A stretch of DNA of 43,245 nt from Cuniculiplasma sp052315315 (GTDB lineage Archaea; Thermoplasmatota; Thermoplasmata; Thermoplasmatales; Thermoplasmataceae), in assembly GCA_052315315.1 (NCBI GenBank), contig JBLSDE010000012.1, positions 1-43,245 on the forward strand. Reading direction: 5' to 3'. The position numbers and the translations under genes are program-made. Positions 25,861-34,037 of this stretch are shown here, in pieces; the stretch's first letter is position 1; every line of letters starts with the position of its first letter. Under the pieces are notes generated by a model, which saw only the letters and a program-made list of their open reading frames with translations, was not told the origin of the DNA and ran no database searches.

Positions 25861-27246
25861 ATGTTTAAATTTAAGTTACCAGATATTGGAGAAGGTGTCA
25901 CAGAAGGAGAAATAATAAAATGGCTGGTAAAGGAGGGTGACACTGTCAAAAAAGATCAGGAAATGGTTGAAATAATGACCGATAAGGTTAACATAAGTAT
26001 ACCTTCTCCGGTCGAAGGAAAAGTTACAAAGATACTCTTTCAGGAAGGCAACGTAGTGCAGGTAGGAAAGGAAATAATTGAAATAGACGATGGGCAGGAT
26101 CATCCTGAGACAGTGTCTTCGGAAGTGAAATCCGATGAAAAACCAGGAAATGAAACTGCTCCCGGGTCTGTTGAGGAAAAAAGCATATCTGGAAGTGATA
26201 AAAAAATGACAGAAAATGGAGATGAAAGGAGGATTCTTGCCTCACCAACAATAAGAAGAATAGCAAAGGAAAGAGGGATAGATCTCGATTTGGTAAAACC
26301 AACTGGGCCAAATGGCAGGGTTACCATTGAAGACCTGGACAGAACCGAGAGAGAACTCAAGGAGGCAGAAGAACTCAAAAAATCAGGAGTCGCTGCCACA
26401 AAGGTCGTGGAGCCACAGAAGGCTAGTGCAGAAAAGCCAAAGGAACCTGTGGTTCAAACAGAGGCAGTGAAACAGTCTGCTCCAGTTAAGGATGTTAAAA
26501 CAGACGAAAAACCGCCAGAAGCCGTTAGTCCTCAAGTCACGAAGGAAAATACCGATAAAATAAAGTCTGTAGAGGGGGACCAGGTATTTGAACCAAGGGG
26601 CTTAAGAAGACTTATATTTGAGAAAATGACAAAATCAAAGCAACTAATGCCACATTTTATGGTCGCTGAAACTGTGGATATCACCCAGATAGTCTCAAAA
26701 ATGAATGAACTTAAGGATAAGGGATCAAAGGTTACCCTTACACCATTCTTCGTAAAGGCTGTTGCAGTGGCATTAACCGAATTTCCTAAATTTAATGCCC
26801 ATTACGATGAGGCAGGGAAGAAATATATATTTAAAAAGAACATAAATATTGGAGTTGCAATTGATACACCCGATGGACTCACAGTCGCCGTTATAAAAAA
26901 TGCCATTGACAAATCTGTAGTTCAAATATCGGATGAAATTTCAGAACTGGCAAGAAAAGCAAGAGAAAACAAACTTACTTTACAGGATGTTCAGGATTCC
27001 ACCTTCACTCTAACAAATGTTGGGACCATTGGGGGAATTATATCCACACCAATAATCAACTATCCGGAGGTTGCTATACTCGCTGTACACAGAATGCTTA
27101 ACGAATCAGATGGAACCAATTCAAAAAACATAATGTATATATCCCTGTCATGTGATCACAGACTGATAGATGGGGCTGATGCAGCCAGATTCATAATCAA
27201 AGTAAAAGGATATCTTCAAGACCCCATATCATTCCTCATAAGGTGA
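25861..27246 (+). CDS. 2-oxoacid dehydrogenase E2, dihydrolipoamide acyltransferase
   Basis: E2 carries acyl groups on lipoate and transfers them to CoA. It has 461 aa from ATG 25861. The frame opens at GTG 25852, but AGGTGAT at 25850-25856 is a ribosome binding site for the ATG. The order is: one lipoyl domain (1-76) with Lys42 in MTDKVN as the lipoylation site; a charged linker; the peripheral subunit-binding domain (about 123-160, ASPTIRRIAKERG); an Ala/Pro/Glu/Lys-rich linker (165-240); and the catalytic domain (243-461) with His433 and Asp437 in DHRLIDG. It forms the core binding E1 and E3 encoded alongside. Confidence 0.93.
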   Translation: MFKFKLPDIGEGVTEGEIIKWLVKEGDTVKKDQEMVEIMTDKVNISIPSPVEGKVTKILFQEGNVVQVGKEIIEIDDGQDHPETVSSEVKSDEKPGNETAPGSVEEKSISGSDKKMTENGDERRILASPTIRRIAKERGIDLDLVKPTGPNGRVTIEDLDRTERELKEAEELKKSGVAATKVVEPQKASAEKPKEPVVQTEAVKQSAPVKDVKTDEKPPEAVSPQVTKENTDKIKSVEGDQVFEPRGLRRLIFEKMTKSKQLMPHFMVAETVDITQIVSKMNELKDKGSKVTLTPFFVKAVAVALTEFPKFNAHYDEAGKKYIFKKNINIGVAIDTPDGLTVAVIKNAIDKSVVQISDEISELARKARENKLTLQDVQDSTFTLTNVGTIGGIISTPIINYPEVAILAVHRMLNESDGTNSKNIMYISLSCDHRLIDGADAARFIIKVKGYLQDPISFLIR

Positions 27247-27253
27247 GAAAAAA

Positions 27254-28573
27254 GTGAAGTACGATGCTATCGTAATAGGTGGAGGGCCAGGCGGATACGC
27301 CACGGCAATTAGACTGGGTCAAAGAGGTAAAAGTGTGCTTCTCGTAGAAAAGAACAAAATTGGAGGAGAGTGCCTTAACTATGGATGCATTCCTTCAAAA
27401 GCACTTATTGAGATGGCAAACGATCTTGGATATTTGAAGAGCCTTCCAGGAGTGAGAATTAGTTATAATATAGATATGTCCCAATGGCAGAACTGGAAAT
27501 GGACAATGATTAACAGACTGGTATCAGGTGTTGAAACCTTATGCAGAGTCTATGGTGTAAGAATCATTGCGGGAGAGGCTTTTATAGAAGACAAACAGCA
27601 CGTTAGAGTTGGTTCTGAAGTTCATCAGTGCGACAATCTTGTGATCGCTACCGGTTCATCACCTGTACAGATTCCAACATTTAAGGATGTTTTATATAAC
27701 AGGGAAATACTGGATCTGAAGACAATCCCCAAAGATCTTATAATAATAGGCGGAGGATATATAGGAGTTGAACTAGGTACAGCCTTTGCAAAGCTTGGAT
27801 CACAGGTAACATTAATTGAAATGCTACCCAACATACTTTCTGGAATTGATCCTGAACTTGTGAAGCCAGTGGAGAGGAGGATGAAGGAACTGGGTGTAAG
27901 AGTAATGCTTTCTGCAAAGGTGGCATCAGTGGAAAGGAGAGACAGATACTATGTCAGGATGGAATCTGGAGCAAATCTTTCTGCAGATGCAGTTCTTGTT
28001 ACCGTAGGCAGAAAACCAAATACCGAAGGATTTGGCCTTGAAAACCTCAAACTTGAAATGGACGGACAATTCATAAAGACTAACAACAGAAAGATGACAA
28101 GCGAAACAGGAGTATATGCAGTGGGCGATGTATCTGGAGGTCCAATGCTTGCCCATAAGGCCTTTTATGAGGGAGAGGTTGTAGCAGAAAACATAGCAGG
28201 AAAGAAAGCAACCCTCGATTATTATGCAATGCCGATCGTAGTATTTTCAGATCCTGAAATAGCATACACAGGTGAAAAGGGAGAAAAATCAACCAGATAT
28301 CCACTCGCAGCAAATGGAAGGAGTCAGGGCTTAAACAGCTCCCAGGGTTTCTATTCAATTTATTATAATGCAGACGGTACAGTTACGGGAGCAGGTATTG
28401 CAGCTCCACACGCCTCAGAAATGATATCTGAGCTTTCCCTGTCAGTCGAGGCTGGTCTCAATGTACAGGATATCGGTGCCACAATACATCCACACCCCAC
28501 AATTTCAGAGGGAATAGAGGAATCTGCTCAGATTGCATATGATAAACCACTTCACTTCAAGCCAATTTCTTGA
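27254..28573 (+). CDS. lpdA: dihydrolipoamide dehydrogenase (E3)
   Basis: This flavoprotein reoxidises dihydrolipoamide with NAD+. The 439-aa sequence has the FAD motif GGGPGGYATA (9-18), redox disulfide Cys40 and Cys45 (GGECLNYGCIPSKAL), a second nucleotide motif IIIGGGYIGVELG, the FAD segment GVYAVGDVSGGPMLAHKA and the C-terminal HPHPTISEGI with the catalytic histidine. The start is GTG 27254, after AGGTGAG at 27241-27247. The C-terminal coding end overlaps the start of lipB by about 35 bp. It is slightly shorter than the usual 450-470 residues, but all domains are present. Confidence 0.94.
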   Translation: MKYDAIVIGGGPGGYATAIRLGQRGKSVLLVEKNKIGGECLNYGCIPSKALIEMANDLGYLKSLPGVRISYNIDMSQWQNWKWTMINRLVSGVETLCRVYGVRIIAGEAFIEDKQHVRVGSEVHQCDNLVIATGSSPVQIPTFKDVLYNREILDLKTIPKDLIIIGGGYIGVELGTAFAKLGSQVTLIEMLPNILSGIDPELVKPVERRMKELGVRVMLSAKVASVERRDRYYVRMESGANLSADAVLVTVGRKPNTEGFGLENLKLEMDGQFIKTNNRKMTSETGVYAVGDVSGGPMLAHKAFYEGEVVAENIAGKKATLDYYAMPIVVFSDPEIAYTGEKGEKSTRYPLAANGRSQGLNSSQGFYSIYYNADGTVTGAGIAAPHASEMISELSLSVEAGLNVQDIGATIHPHPTISEGIEESAQIAYDKPLHFKPIS

Positions 28574-29207
28574 TCTGGGTGAAATGCCCTTCGAAAGGGC
28601 GTTAATTATTCAAAGGGAAGTCCACTCCTTAAGAGTCAGGGATGTTATACCTGACACATTTATTTTTGTTGAGCACAATCCAGGTGTTTATACCATAGGT
28701 AGGAATTCTAACAAGGAAAATTTTCCAGGAATAGAAGCTATCGAGATAGAAAGGGGAGGTGATGTAACTTATCACGGCCCAGGCCAGCTCGTAATGTATC
28801 CTATCGTGCGTGTCTTTTATTCCTATAACAGCATGGATATACCACTATTTGTTAAAAGAATGGAAGATATTGTTATACGTGCCCTTGAAAGGATGAATTT
28901 TAAAACTCATTTTGGTGATGAGCCCGGTATATGGGTTTACAACTCGCCGGAGGGAGACAGGAAAGTATGTTCCGTTGGTATGAAGATCAGGGATGGAGTT
29001 TCATTCCACGGCATTTCCGTGAATTATTCAAAAACATGCCTTGAAGGATTTATGAAGATTCACCCCTGTGGTCTTGATCCCAATGTCATGGGGTACCTGG
29101 GCATATCAAAAGAGATGTTAAAGGAAAACCTTATAAAAAGCATAGGAGAAGTTTACCCGGAACTTACAATAACATCCCTTGAAAGAATGAGAGAAAAATG
29201 GGATTAA
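28539..29207 (+). CDS. lipB: lipoyl(octanoyl) transferase
   Basis: LipB moves octanoate from acyl carrier protein to the E2 lipoyl domain, giving the LipA substrate. It has about 222 aa from ATG 28539; a TTG two codons earlier is also open. Motifs are RGGDVTYHGPGQLVMYPI, KVCSVGMKIRDGVSFHG with the conserved lysine, and the catalytic cysteine in KIHPCGLD. It overlaps lpdA by 35 bp. Archaea with little or no ACP may supply the octanoyl donor differently; the sequence does not say. LplA ligases lack the RGGDVTYHGPGQ and PCG arrangement, which supports LipB. Confidence 0.9.
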   Translation: MINHFTSSQFLDLGEMPFERALIIQREVHSLRVRDVIPDTFIFVEHNPGVYTIGRNSNKENFPGIEAIEIERGGDVTYHGPGQLVMYPIVRVFYSYNSMDIPLFVKRMEDIVIRALERMNFKTHFGDEPGIWVYNSPEGDRKVCSVGMKIRDGVSFHGISVNYSKTCLEGFMKIHPCGLDPNVMGYLGISKEMLKENLIKSIGEVYPELTITSLERMREKWD

Positions 29208-29644
29208 TCCAACTCTGATGTTCTGTTAAGTGTTGCTCCTCCTATGAGGCCCCCAAGTCCAGGAACTACAACACCCTCAACAATTAGCCCTATCAATGCC
29301 TTGACTGGATTTGAACCGGTAATTGCTGCCCTTGTCTCTGTGTATACCTTAACTATAACATTGGTTAAATAAAAATTTCCGGTGTATGATGTTATTGTCG
29401 TTATTGTGCTTGGATTTACATAATAGGAAATTTCAATAAGTGCAATTGTTAGAATCAGGCCCCCTATTAGTCCAGCAGCAAAGCCCGGTAGCTTACCCTT
29501 TGCAACCAGGCCCCCAAAAAAACCTGATATTAACCAGCCGATTCCAAAAGAAGGCCCCATGAAAATGAGTGAAATAAAGGTTGCAAATATTCCAACCCCG
29601 ATGCTCCCATTGCTCCTTTGTTCAGCGAATAATCTTCTCGCCAT
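29204..29644 (-). CDS. small integral membrane protein, unknown (DUF5518-like)
   Basis: This 146-aa protein has about four membrane segments with glycine-rich helices (FGIGWLISGFFGGLVAKG; GFAAGLIGGLILTIALIE) and a final GVVVPGLGGLIGGA. A short extracellular-type segment (NPSTITTITSYTGNFY) lies in the middle. This pattern resembles small archaeal DUF5518-type proteins of unknown function. Its stop overlaps the convergent lipB stop by 4 bp, so it is not part of that operon. Confidence 0.6.
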   Translation of the reverse strand: MARRLFAEQRSNGSIGVGIFATFISLIFMGPSFGIGWLISGFFGGLVAKGKLPGFAAGLIGGLILTIALIEISYYVNPSTITTITSYTGNFYLTNVIVKVYTETRAAITGSNPVKALIGLIVEGVVVPGLGGLIGGATLNRTSELD

Positions 29645-29711
29645 ATAGGATTAATCAAACGTCCATATATTAATCTTTTTTGATTTGAGAAGAAGTACCT
29701 TATTATAAGGC

Positions 29712-29729
29712 ATTATTTGATAAAATAAT
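29712..29729. promoter_or_regulatory. inverted repeat ATTATTT-GATA-AAATAAT upstream of thiD
   Basis: Two 7-base arms (29712-29718, 29723-29729) are perfect reverse complements around a 4-base spacer. The repeat ends 29 nt before the thiD ATG, overlapping the expected BRE/TATA position. It could be a regulator site for thiamine control. No TPP riboswitch core is recognisable in this leader. Confidence 0.35.
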
Positions 29730-29758
29730 ACTAATTAACTCTTCCGTTATTTTGAGGT

Positions 29759-30553
29759 ATGATTCCAAGAGTACTGACTGTTGCCGGCTCCGATTCAGGT
29801 GGAGGGGCAGGCATTCAGGCAGATATAAAAACAATAACCTCATTGAAGGCCTTCGCAACCTCGGTGATCGTAGCACTTACGGCACAGAACAGCACTGAAG
29901 TTCTGGACATAGTTCCCATTTCACCATCATTTATTGAAAAGCAGATGGATGCAGTTCTGTCAGATATTGGTACGGACAGTGCAAAGACAGGGATGCTTTA
30001 CTCTTCAAACATAATAGGATCAGTTGCAGGAAAGTTTACTGAATACGGAGTAAAGCATATTGTGATTGATCCAGTGATGATATCCAAATCAGGTGCTGTG
30101 TTATTGAGAGAAGAAGCGATTGAAGCCCTTAAAAAGAGGCTGTTTCCAATTGCTGAACTGATCACACCAAATATTCCTGAAGCTGAAAAGATTTCAGGCA
30201 TTTCCATTAAAAATAAGGAGCAAATGATAAGGGCCGCAGAAATAATTAGTGATATGAACGGTACAGATGTACTTGTAAAGGGCGGTCACTCAGAAGACCA
30301 AAAATCGACCGATATTCTATACACAGATTCAAAGGTTATTGAAATCCATGGAAGAAGAATAGATACAAAAAATACCCATGGAACTGGAGACACATACTCT
30401 TCCGCCATAGCTACAAATCTTGCCTTTGGGAACAATCTTGAAAACTCTGTAAAAAAGGCAAAGGAATACCTTCAGGGGGCAATTGAGCATTCTTTCCCAA
30501 TGGGAAGAGGCTATGGACCACTGTGCCATTTCTGGAATTTAAAAGAGGAGTGA
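29759..30553 (+). CDS. thiD: hydroxymethylpyrimidine/phosphomethylpyrimidine kinase
   Basis: ThiD phosphorylates HMP and HMP-phosphate for thiamine synthesis and salvage. The 264-aa ribokinase-fold protein has VAGSDSGGGAGIQADIKT (8-25), ALTAQNS, KTGMLYS, IDPVMISKSGAVLL, TPNIPEAEKISG and the anion-hole/catalytic motif HGTGDTYSSAIA. It lacks the ThiN domain often fused in archaea. The product, thiamine diphosphate, serves the E1 and IorA enzymes in this window. It is followed after 1 nt by an ALDH-like gene, so the two are one transcript. Confidence 0.93.
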   Translation: MIPRVLTVAGSDSGGGAGIQADIKTITSLKAFATSVIVALTAQNSTEVLDIVPISPSFIEKQMDAVLSDIGTDSAKTGMLYSSNIIGSVAGKFTEYGVKHIVIDPVMISKSGAVLLREEAIEALKKRLFPIAELITPNIPEAEKISGISIKNKEQMIRAAEIISDMNGTDVLVKGGHSEDQKSTDILYTDSKVIEIHGRRIDTKNTHGTGDTYSSAIATNLAFGNNLENSVKKAKEYLQGAIEHSFPMGRGYGPLCHFWNLKEE

Positions 30554-30554
30554 A

Positions 30555-31739
30555 ATGAAAATCTACAGCAAATTTGATGAAAGCCTGCTTGGGGAAGCTG
30601 AAGGATCAGAAAATGATCCAATTTCAGACAAAGAGAGTATAATAAATCCACTGAAAATTGGAAGATTAATATCAGAAGGTCTCAGAGATATTAGAAAAAA
30701 CAGGGATATGATGAATGTATACAGCCATGAGACGGGAAAGACCATAATATCATGCAAGCAGGAGATAGATACAACCCTGTTGTTTCTGGAGATCAGTGGC
30801 CTCAGGAAAATATATGAAAAGTACGGGGAAAGATCGGTTAGTTCAAGGTCATTCATCAAGGATACCGCAACATTTCTGGACGAAGGAATTCCCATTTTCT
30901 CAATGACAAACCAGATCCTCAGAAACCTGATGGAAGGAAGGGCAAATGTCATATGCCACAGTGAGAATGCCCCATTAACTACAATGTACCTTGTGCAGCA
31001 GATCACAGACATTTATGATGCGTCAAATTCTATTTTCTATCACCTTATTGGTGAAAGGGGAGTAAATGAGAAACTGAACATTAATGTGGATAAGGCATAC
31101 ATATGGGGCAGTGACTATAAAATCAGAGAACTAGAGAGACTCATGAACAGGAGGGTAAATGAGAGAAAAACCTCAAATTATCCTGTTATAGTGAGAAATT
31201 ACAGCAGTATTTCTTCAGCCCTGGATAGAATTATGAATATGTCTCTAAATTCAATTTCAAACAATGGGTTAAGAGGACAGATTTACCTAGTACAGGACAA
31301 GGATTTTGTCTTTTTCAGGAACAGGGTCACTGAGCTGTTAAAGCGAACCGCAGATGAATATTACGGACCGGAATCATCGGTGAATTATTTCTCATCTAAG
31401 AGTCACGCAGAGAATACCAGGAAGAGAGTGGCTTCTCTCCTTGGAACGGGATGGGATTACTTGGAAGATCTCCCTGAGACCGTTCACGTTCTTGCTGATC
31501 AGTACGGAGATATACCCGAGAAAATAGAGATGTTAGATGGCCCTGTGATTGAGATAATGCACTATTCATCCCTTATGGACTGCGCGAAACGTATAGAAAG
31601 AATGGATTTTGGAGATCGAATAAACATTTTCGGTGACTCCATGAACGATCTGGAGTTTCTCAGGGAATTCTTTGGCGCAAGAAAAATGGTAATTAATGGA
31701 AAATCTACCAATGAAATGATGACCGATTTTATTGCTTAA
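30555..31739 (+). CDS. degenerate aldehyde-dehydrogenase-like protein lacking the catalytic cysteine
   Basis: This 394-aa protein has partial ALDH features. HETGKTIISCKQEIDTTLLF (58-77) matches the ETGK and following helix of ALDH. ILRNLMEGRANVICHSENAP (121-140) matches the AL-x-x-GN-x-V-x-K segment, but the coenzyme lysine is His135. GLRGQIYLVQDKDFVFF (238-254) aligns with the GQ-x-C loop, with Tyr244 where the nucleophilic Cys should be. It is also shorter than typical ALDH (450-500 aa). The stop-start spacing with thiD is 1 nt. It is probably non-catalytic or has a changed role, perhaps in thiamine metabolism. The assignment rests on these motifs only. Confidence 0.55.
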   Translation: MKIYSKFDESLLGEAEGSENDPISDKESIINPLKIGRLISEGLRDIRKNRDMMNVYSHETGKTIISCKQEIDTTLLFLEISGLRKIYEKYGERSVSSRSFIKDTATFLDEGIPIFSMTNQILRNLMEGRANVICHSENAPLTTMYLVQQITDIYDASNSIFYHLIGERGVNEKLNINVDKAYIWGSDYKIRELERLMNRRVNERKTSNYPVIVRNYSSISSALDRIMNMSLNSISNNGLRGQIYLVQDKDFVFFRNRVTELLKRTADEYYGPESSVNYFSSKSHAENTRKRVASLLGTGWDYLEDLPETVHVLADQYGDIPEKIEMLDGPVIEIMHYSSLMDCAKRIERMDFGDRINIFGDSMNDLEFLREFFGARKMVINGKSTNEMMTDFIA

Positions 31740-32956
31740 TCAGTCTTTCTCATTCTTTTAATGATTTCATCGGCAAATTCTGAACATTTCAGTGCCTTTA
31801 TGTTCATTATTCTTGCCAGATCCTGTGTTACCTTCTGGTCCCTGTAGCACTCCGTAACAGCTGAATCCAGGATCTGAGCAGCTTCATGCCATCCCATATG
31901 ATCGAGCATCATTACTCCGGAAAGTATCAGGGACGTTGGGTTTGCAATATCCATTCCTGCATATTTTGGAGCAGTTCCATGAACAGCCTCAAATATTGCA
32001 TATATGTCTCCAATGTTTGCACCAGGAGCTATGCCTATACCACCTACCTGAGCCGCTATGGCATCAGAAAGGAAATCCCCAATTAAGTTGGGGGTTGCAA
32101 TCACATCATATTCCGCTGTTCTTGTCAGGACCTGCTGGAACATATTGTCAGCAATTCTGTCCTTCATGACGATCTTTCCTGAGAAGGCGTCTGGATTCTG
32201 TAAGTATTCCTCCTCTTTCACTGTCTGTTCCCCGAATTCATTGCTGGCGACCTCATAGCCCCAGTCCTTAAATGCCCCTTCTGTGTATTTCATAATGTTT
32301 CCCTTATGAACCAGAGTAACACTTCTTCTCTTATTGGCAATTGCAAATTCTATAGCCTTTCTGACAAGCCTCTGACTCTTAAATCTGCTGATTGGCTTAA
32401 TACCTATGCCTGTATCGTCAGTAAGTTCAATATTGAACTGGGAATTAAGAAAACTCCTTACCTTTTTTGCCTCCTCAGAATCGTATTTCCACTCTATTCC
32501 AGCATACAGATCTTCCGTATTCTCTCTGAATACGACCATGTTCATGTTTTCCGGATGTGTAACAGGGGACGGAACCCCAGGGAAATACTTAACAGGACGA
32601 ACATTGGCGTACAGATCGAAGTGCTGTCTCAATGTTACATTAAGACTCCTGAAACCCTTTCCGATAGGTGTCGTTAAAGGCCCCTTAATGGAAATTACAC
32701 ATTTCGCCAGCTGATCAAGGCTCTGCTGTGGAAGATGCTTTCCCGTCTTTTCGTAAGCTTCTTCACCGGCCTGTATCTTCTCCCATTCAATTGATTTGGA
32801 TCCACTGTATGCAACTTCAATGGATGCATTTACCACCTTGATCATGGCGCTTGTAATATCCGGGCCAATACCGTCACCTTCGATGTATCCTATGGTTGGT
32901 TTTTCCGGAATTTTCAGTTTTCCGTTTTCAACTGTTATATATGACATATAATCCAT
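31736..32956 (-). CDS. icd: isocitrate dehydrogenase (NADP-type)
   Basis: This enzyme oxidises isocitrate to 2-oxoglutarate in the citrate cycle. The 406-aa protein has GYIEGDGIGPDI near the N-terminus, the substrate loop GFRSLNVTLRQHFDLYANVRP (Ser and Arg ligands), FRENTEDLYAGIEW, the Lys/Tyr region LVHKGNIMKYTEGAFKDWGYE, the metal site DRIADNMFQQVL and the coenzyme loop EAVHGTAPKYAGMDIANPT. These are characteristic of bacterial/archaeal homodimeric Icd rather than isopropylmalate dehydrogenase. A second ATG three codons in (32947) is an alternative start. The 3' end overlaps the convergent ALDH-like gene by 4 bp. Confidence 0.93.
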   Translation of the reverse strand: MDYMSYITVENGKLKIPEKPTIGYIEGDGIGPDITSAMIKVVNASIEVAYSGSKSIEWEKIQAGEEAYEKTGKHLPQQSLDQLAKCVISIKGPLTTPIGKGFRSLNVTLRQHFDLYANVRPVKYFPGVPSPVTHPENMNMVVFRENTEDLYAGIEWKYDSEEAKKVRSFLNSQFNIELTDDTGIGIKPISRFKSQRLVRKAIEFAIANKRRSVTLVHKGNIMKYTEGAFKDWGYEVASNEFGEQTVKEEEYLQNPDAFSGKIVMKDRIADNMFQQVLTRTAEYDVIATPNLIGDFLSDAIAAQVGGIGIAPGANIGDIYAIFEAVHGTAPKYAGMDIANPTSLILSGVMMLDHMGWHEAAQILDSAVTECYRDQKVTQDLARIMNIKALKCSEFADEIIKRMRKTD

Positions 32957-33195
32957 GATGCCTATTTCAATGAAAACCTTTAGTATGGTTTATTTTCCCA
33001 TGCTTCATTTAATATCTTAAATATATTTCATCTAGGAACAGCAGGGTATGCAATATTTTCCATAAAGAGAATTCTTTTCACAGATCACATTGATCCATGG
33101 AGATATTTGGAATATGACGAAACAGTTCTGCAAAATTCTTCCCTTAATAACCAACCTCACACACTGCCGTCAAAAATAAGTAAATAATTTAATAA

Positions 33196-33642
33196 TTAAA
33201 TTTTTTTGATTGCTGTGAAATCAAAATCATCGATTTTGTGTATTCCCTGATTCATCATTTCATTCATTTCCTCTATAAATTCCGATTTCACAATGGAATC
33301 CCCTCTAAAATACCCAGTAGCGATCTGGAATGTTGGAGAAACTATTGAATTACCATCCTTATCTCCATATATGGTAAACTGAAACATGAAGGAATCCTTT
33401 GAAGAATTTATTCCTCTGTAAATGACAGATTCATCGTTTTCCTCTATCCTGAATTCATACACATTGGTTCTTGACATCCCAAATCTTTTCCATACGAAAG
33501 TCACTTTGTATTTGCCATCATCCAATGATTCAACAGATGAAATCACATTTCCATGTTCCATAACGGTCTTTGGTGATCTCAGAATTTCCCTGCATTCCTT
33601 TGTATTTGCATTAACCTTTTTTTTGGTCCTATATTCAATCAA
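33196..33642 (-). CDS. SRPBCC-like (START/CoxG-type) small protein, unknown function
   Basis: This 148-aa soluble protein has alternating beta-strand segments (KYKVTFVWKRFGMSRTNVYEFRIEEN, SVIYRGIN, FMFQFTIYGD) and a C-terminal helix (KSEFIEEMNEMMNQGIH), the layout of SRPBCC/CoxG-type ligand-binding folds. The start appears to be TTG 33642, with ATATTTAC about 20 nt upstream. It has no operon partner: 239 bases separate it from icd on the same strand. No ligand can be named; the fold call is tentative. Confidence 0.5.
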   Translation of the reverse strand: MIEYRTKKKVNANTKECREILRSPKTVMEHGNVISSVESLDDGKYKVTFVWKRFGMSRTNVYEFRIEENDESVIYRGINSSKDSFMFQFTIYGDKDGNSIVSPTFQIATGYFRGDSIVKSEFIEEMNEMMNQGIHKIDDFDFTAIKKI

Positions 33643-34037
33643 CGAACCACCGAAGTAAATATGTGGATCAGCGTGTAAATCTTACACCATATATGTTAGG
33701 GATAGAGTTAAAAAATAGGAATAGTATAAAGTTTTTCCTTTAAGACGAACCTCCAGACGGAGATAATTATTTTCGTCAAATATACCAATGCATTGAAGAA
33801 AAATGGCATAAAAATAAATAAAGTTAAAAAGAATGCAATTCCCTTGAAATGTTCAATTAATGATAAATGGAATGCTTTTAAAGATCATTGAAAACGGGCA
33901 CAAAAGGGTGCTTGTTCTAAATATTTTGGCACCTTTCATTTCATCATCCCTATCAGATTCAAAAGAATTAGAATCATTCTAATTTTTATAGAAAATAAAA
34001 CCTAATTAATAGCTGAAAGAAATACCAATGAAAATAC
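33643..34037. other. intergenic region upstream of purA
   Basis: About 395 AT-rich bases lie between divergent genes. An imperfect stem (AAGGGTGC at 33904-33911 against GCACCTTT at 33929-33936, one G-T pair) with a 17-base loop lies about 100 nt before purA. TATTAAATA-like sequences near 34000-34015 could be its promoter. I find no gene or known riboswitch. Confidence 0.35.

Noticed and set aside
26024..26399. Two minus-strand frames (95 and 99 codons) inside the E2 gene
   Set aside because: They lie wholly within the strongly supported E2 gene and reflect its Glu/Lys-rich linker read backwards as Leu/Ser/Phe.
29645..29758. TPP riboswitch ahead of thiD
   Set aside because: The conserved CTGAGA and downstream core of the THI element are absent.
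33904..33936. Imperfect stem upstream of purA as a purine riboswitch
   Set aside because: Only 8 bp with a 17-base loop and one G-T pair; no conserved purine-riboswitch junction.
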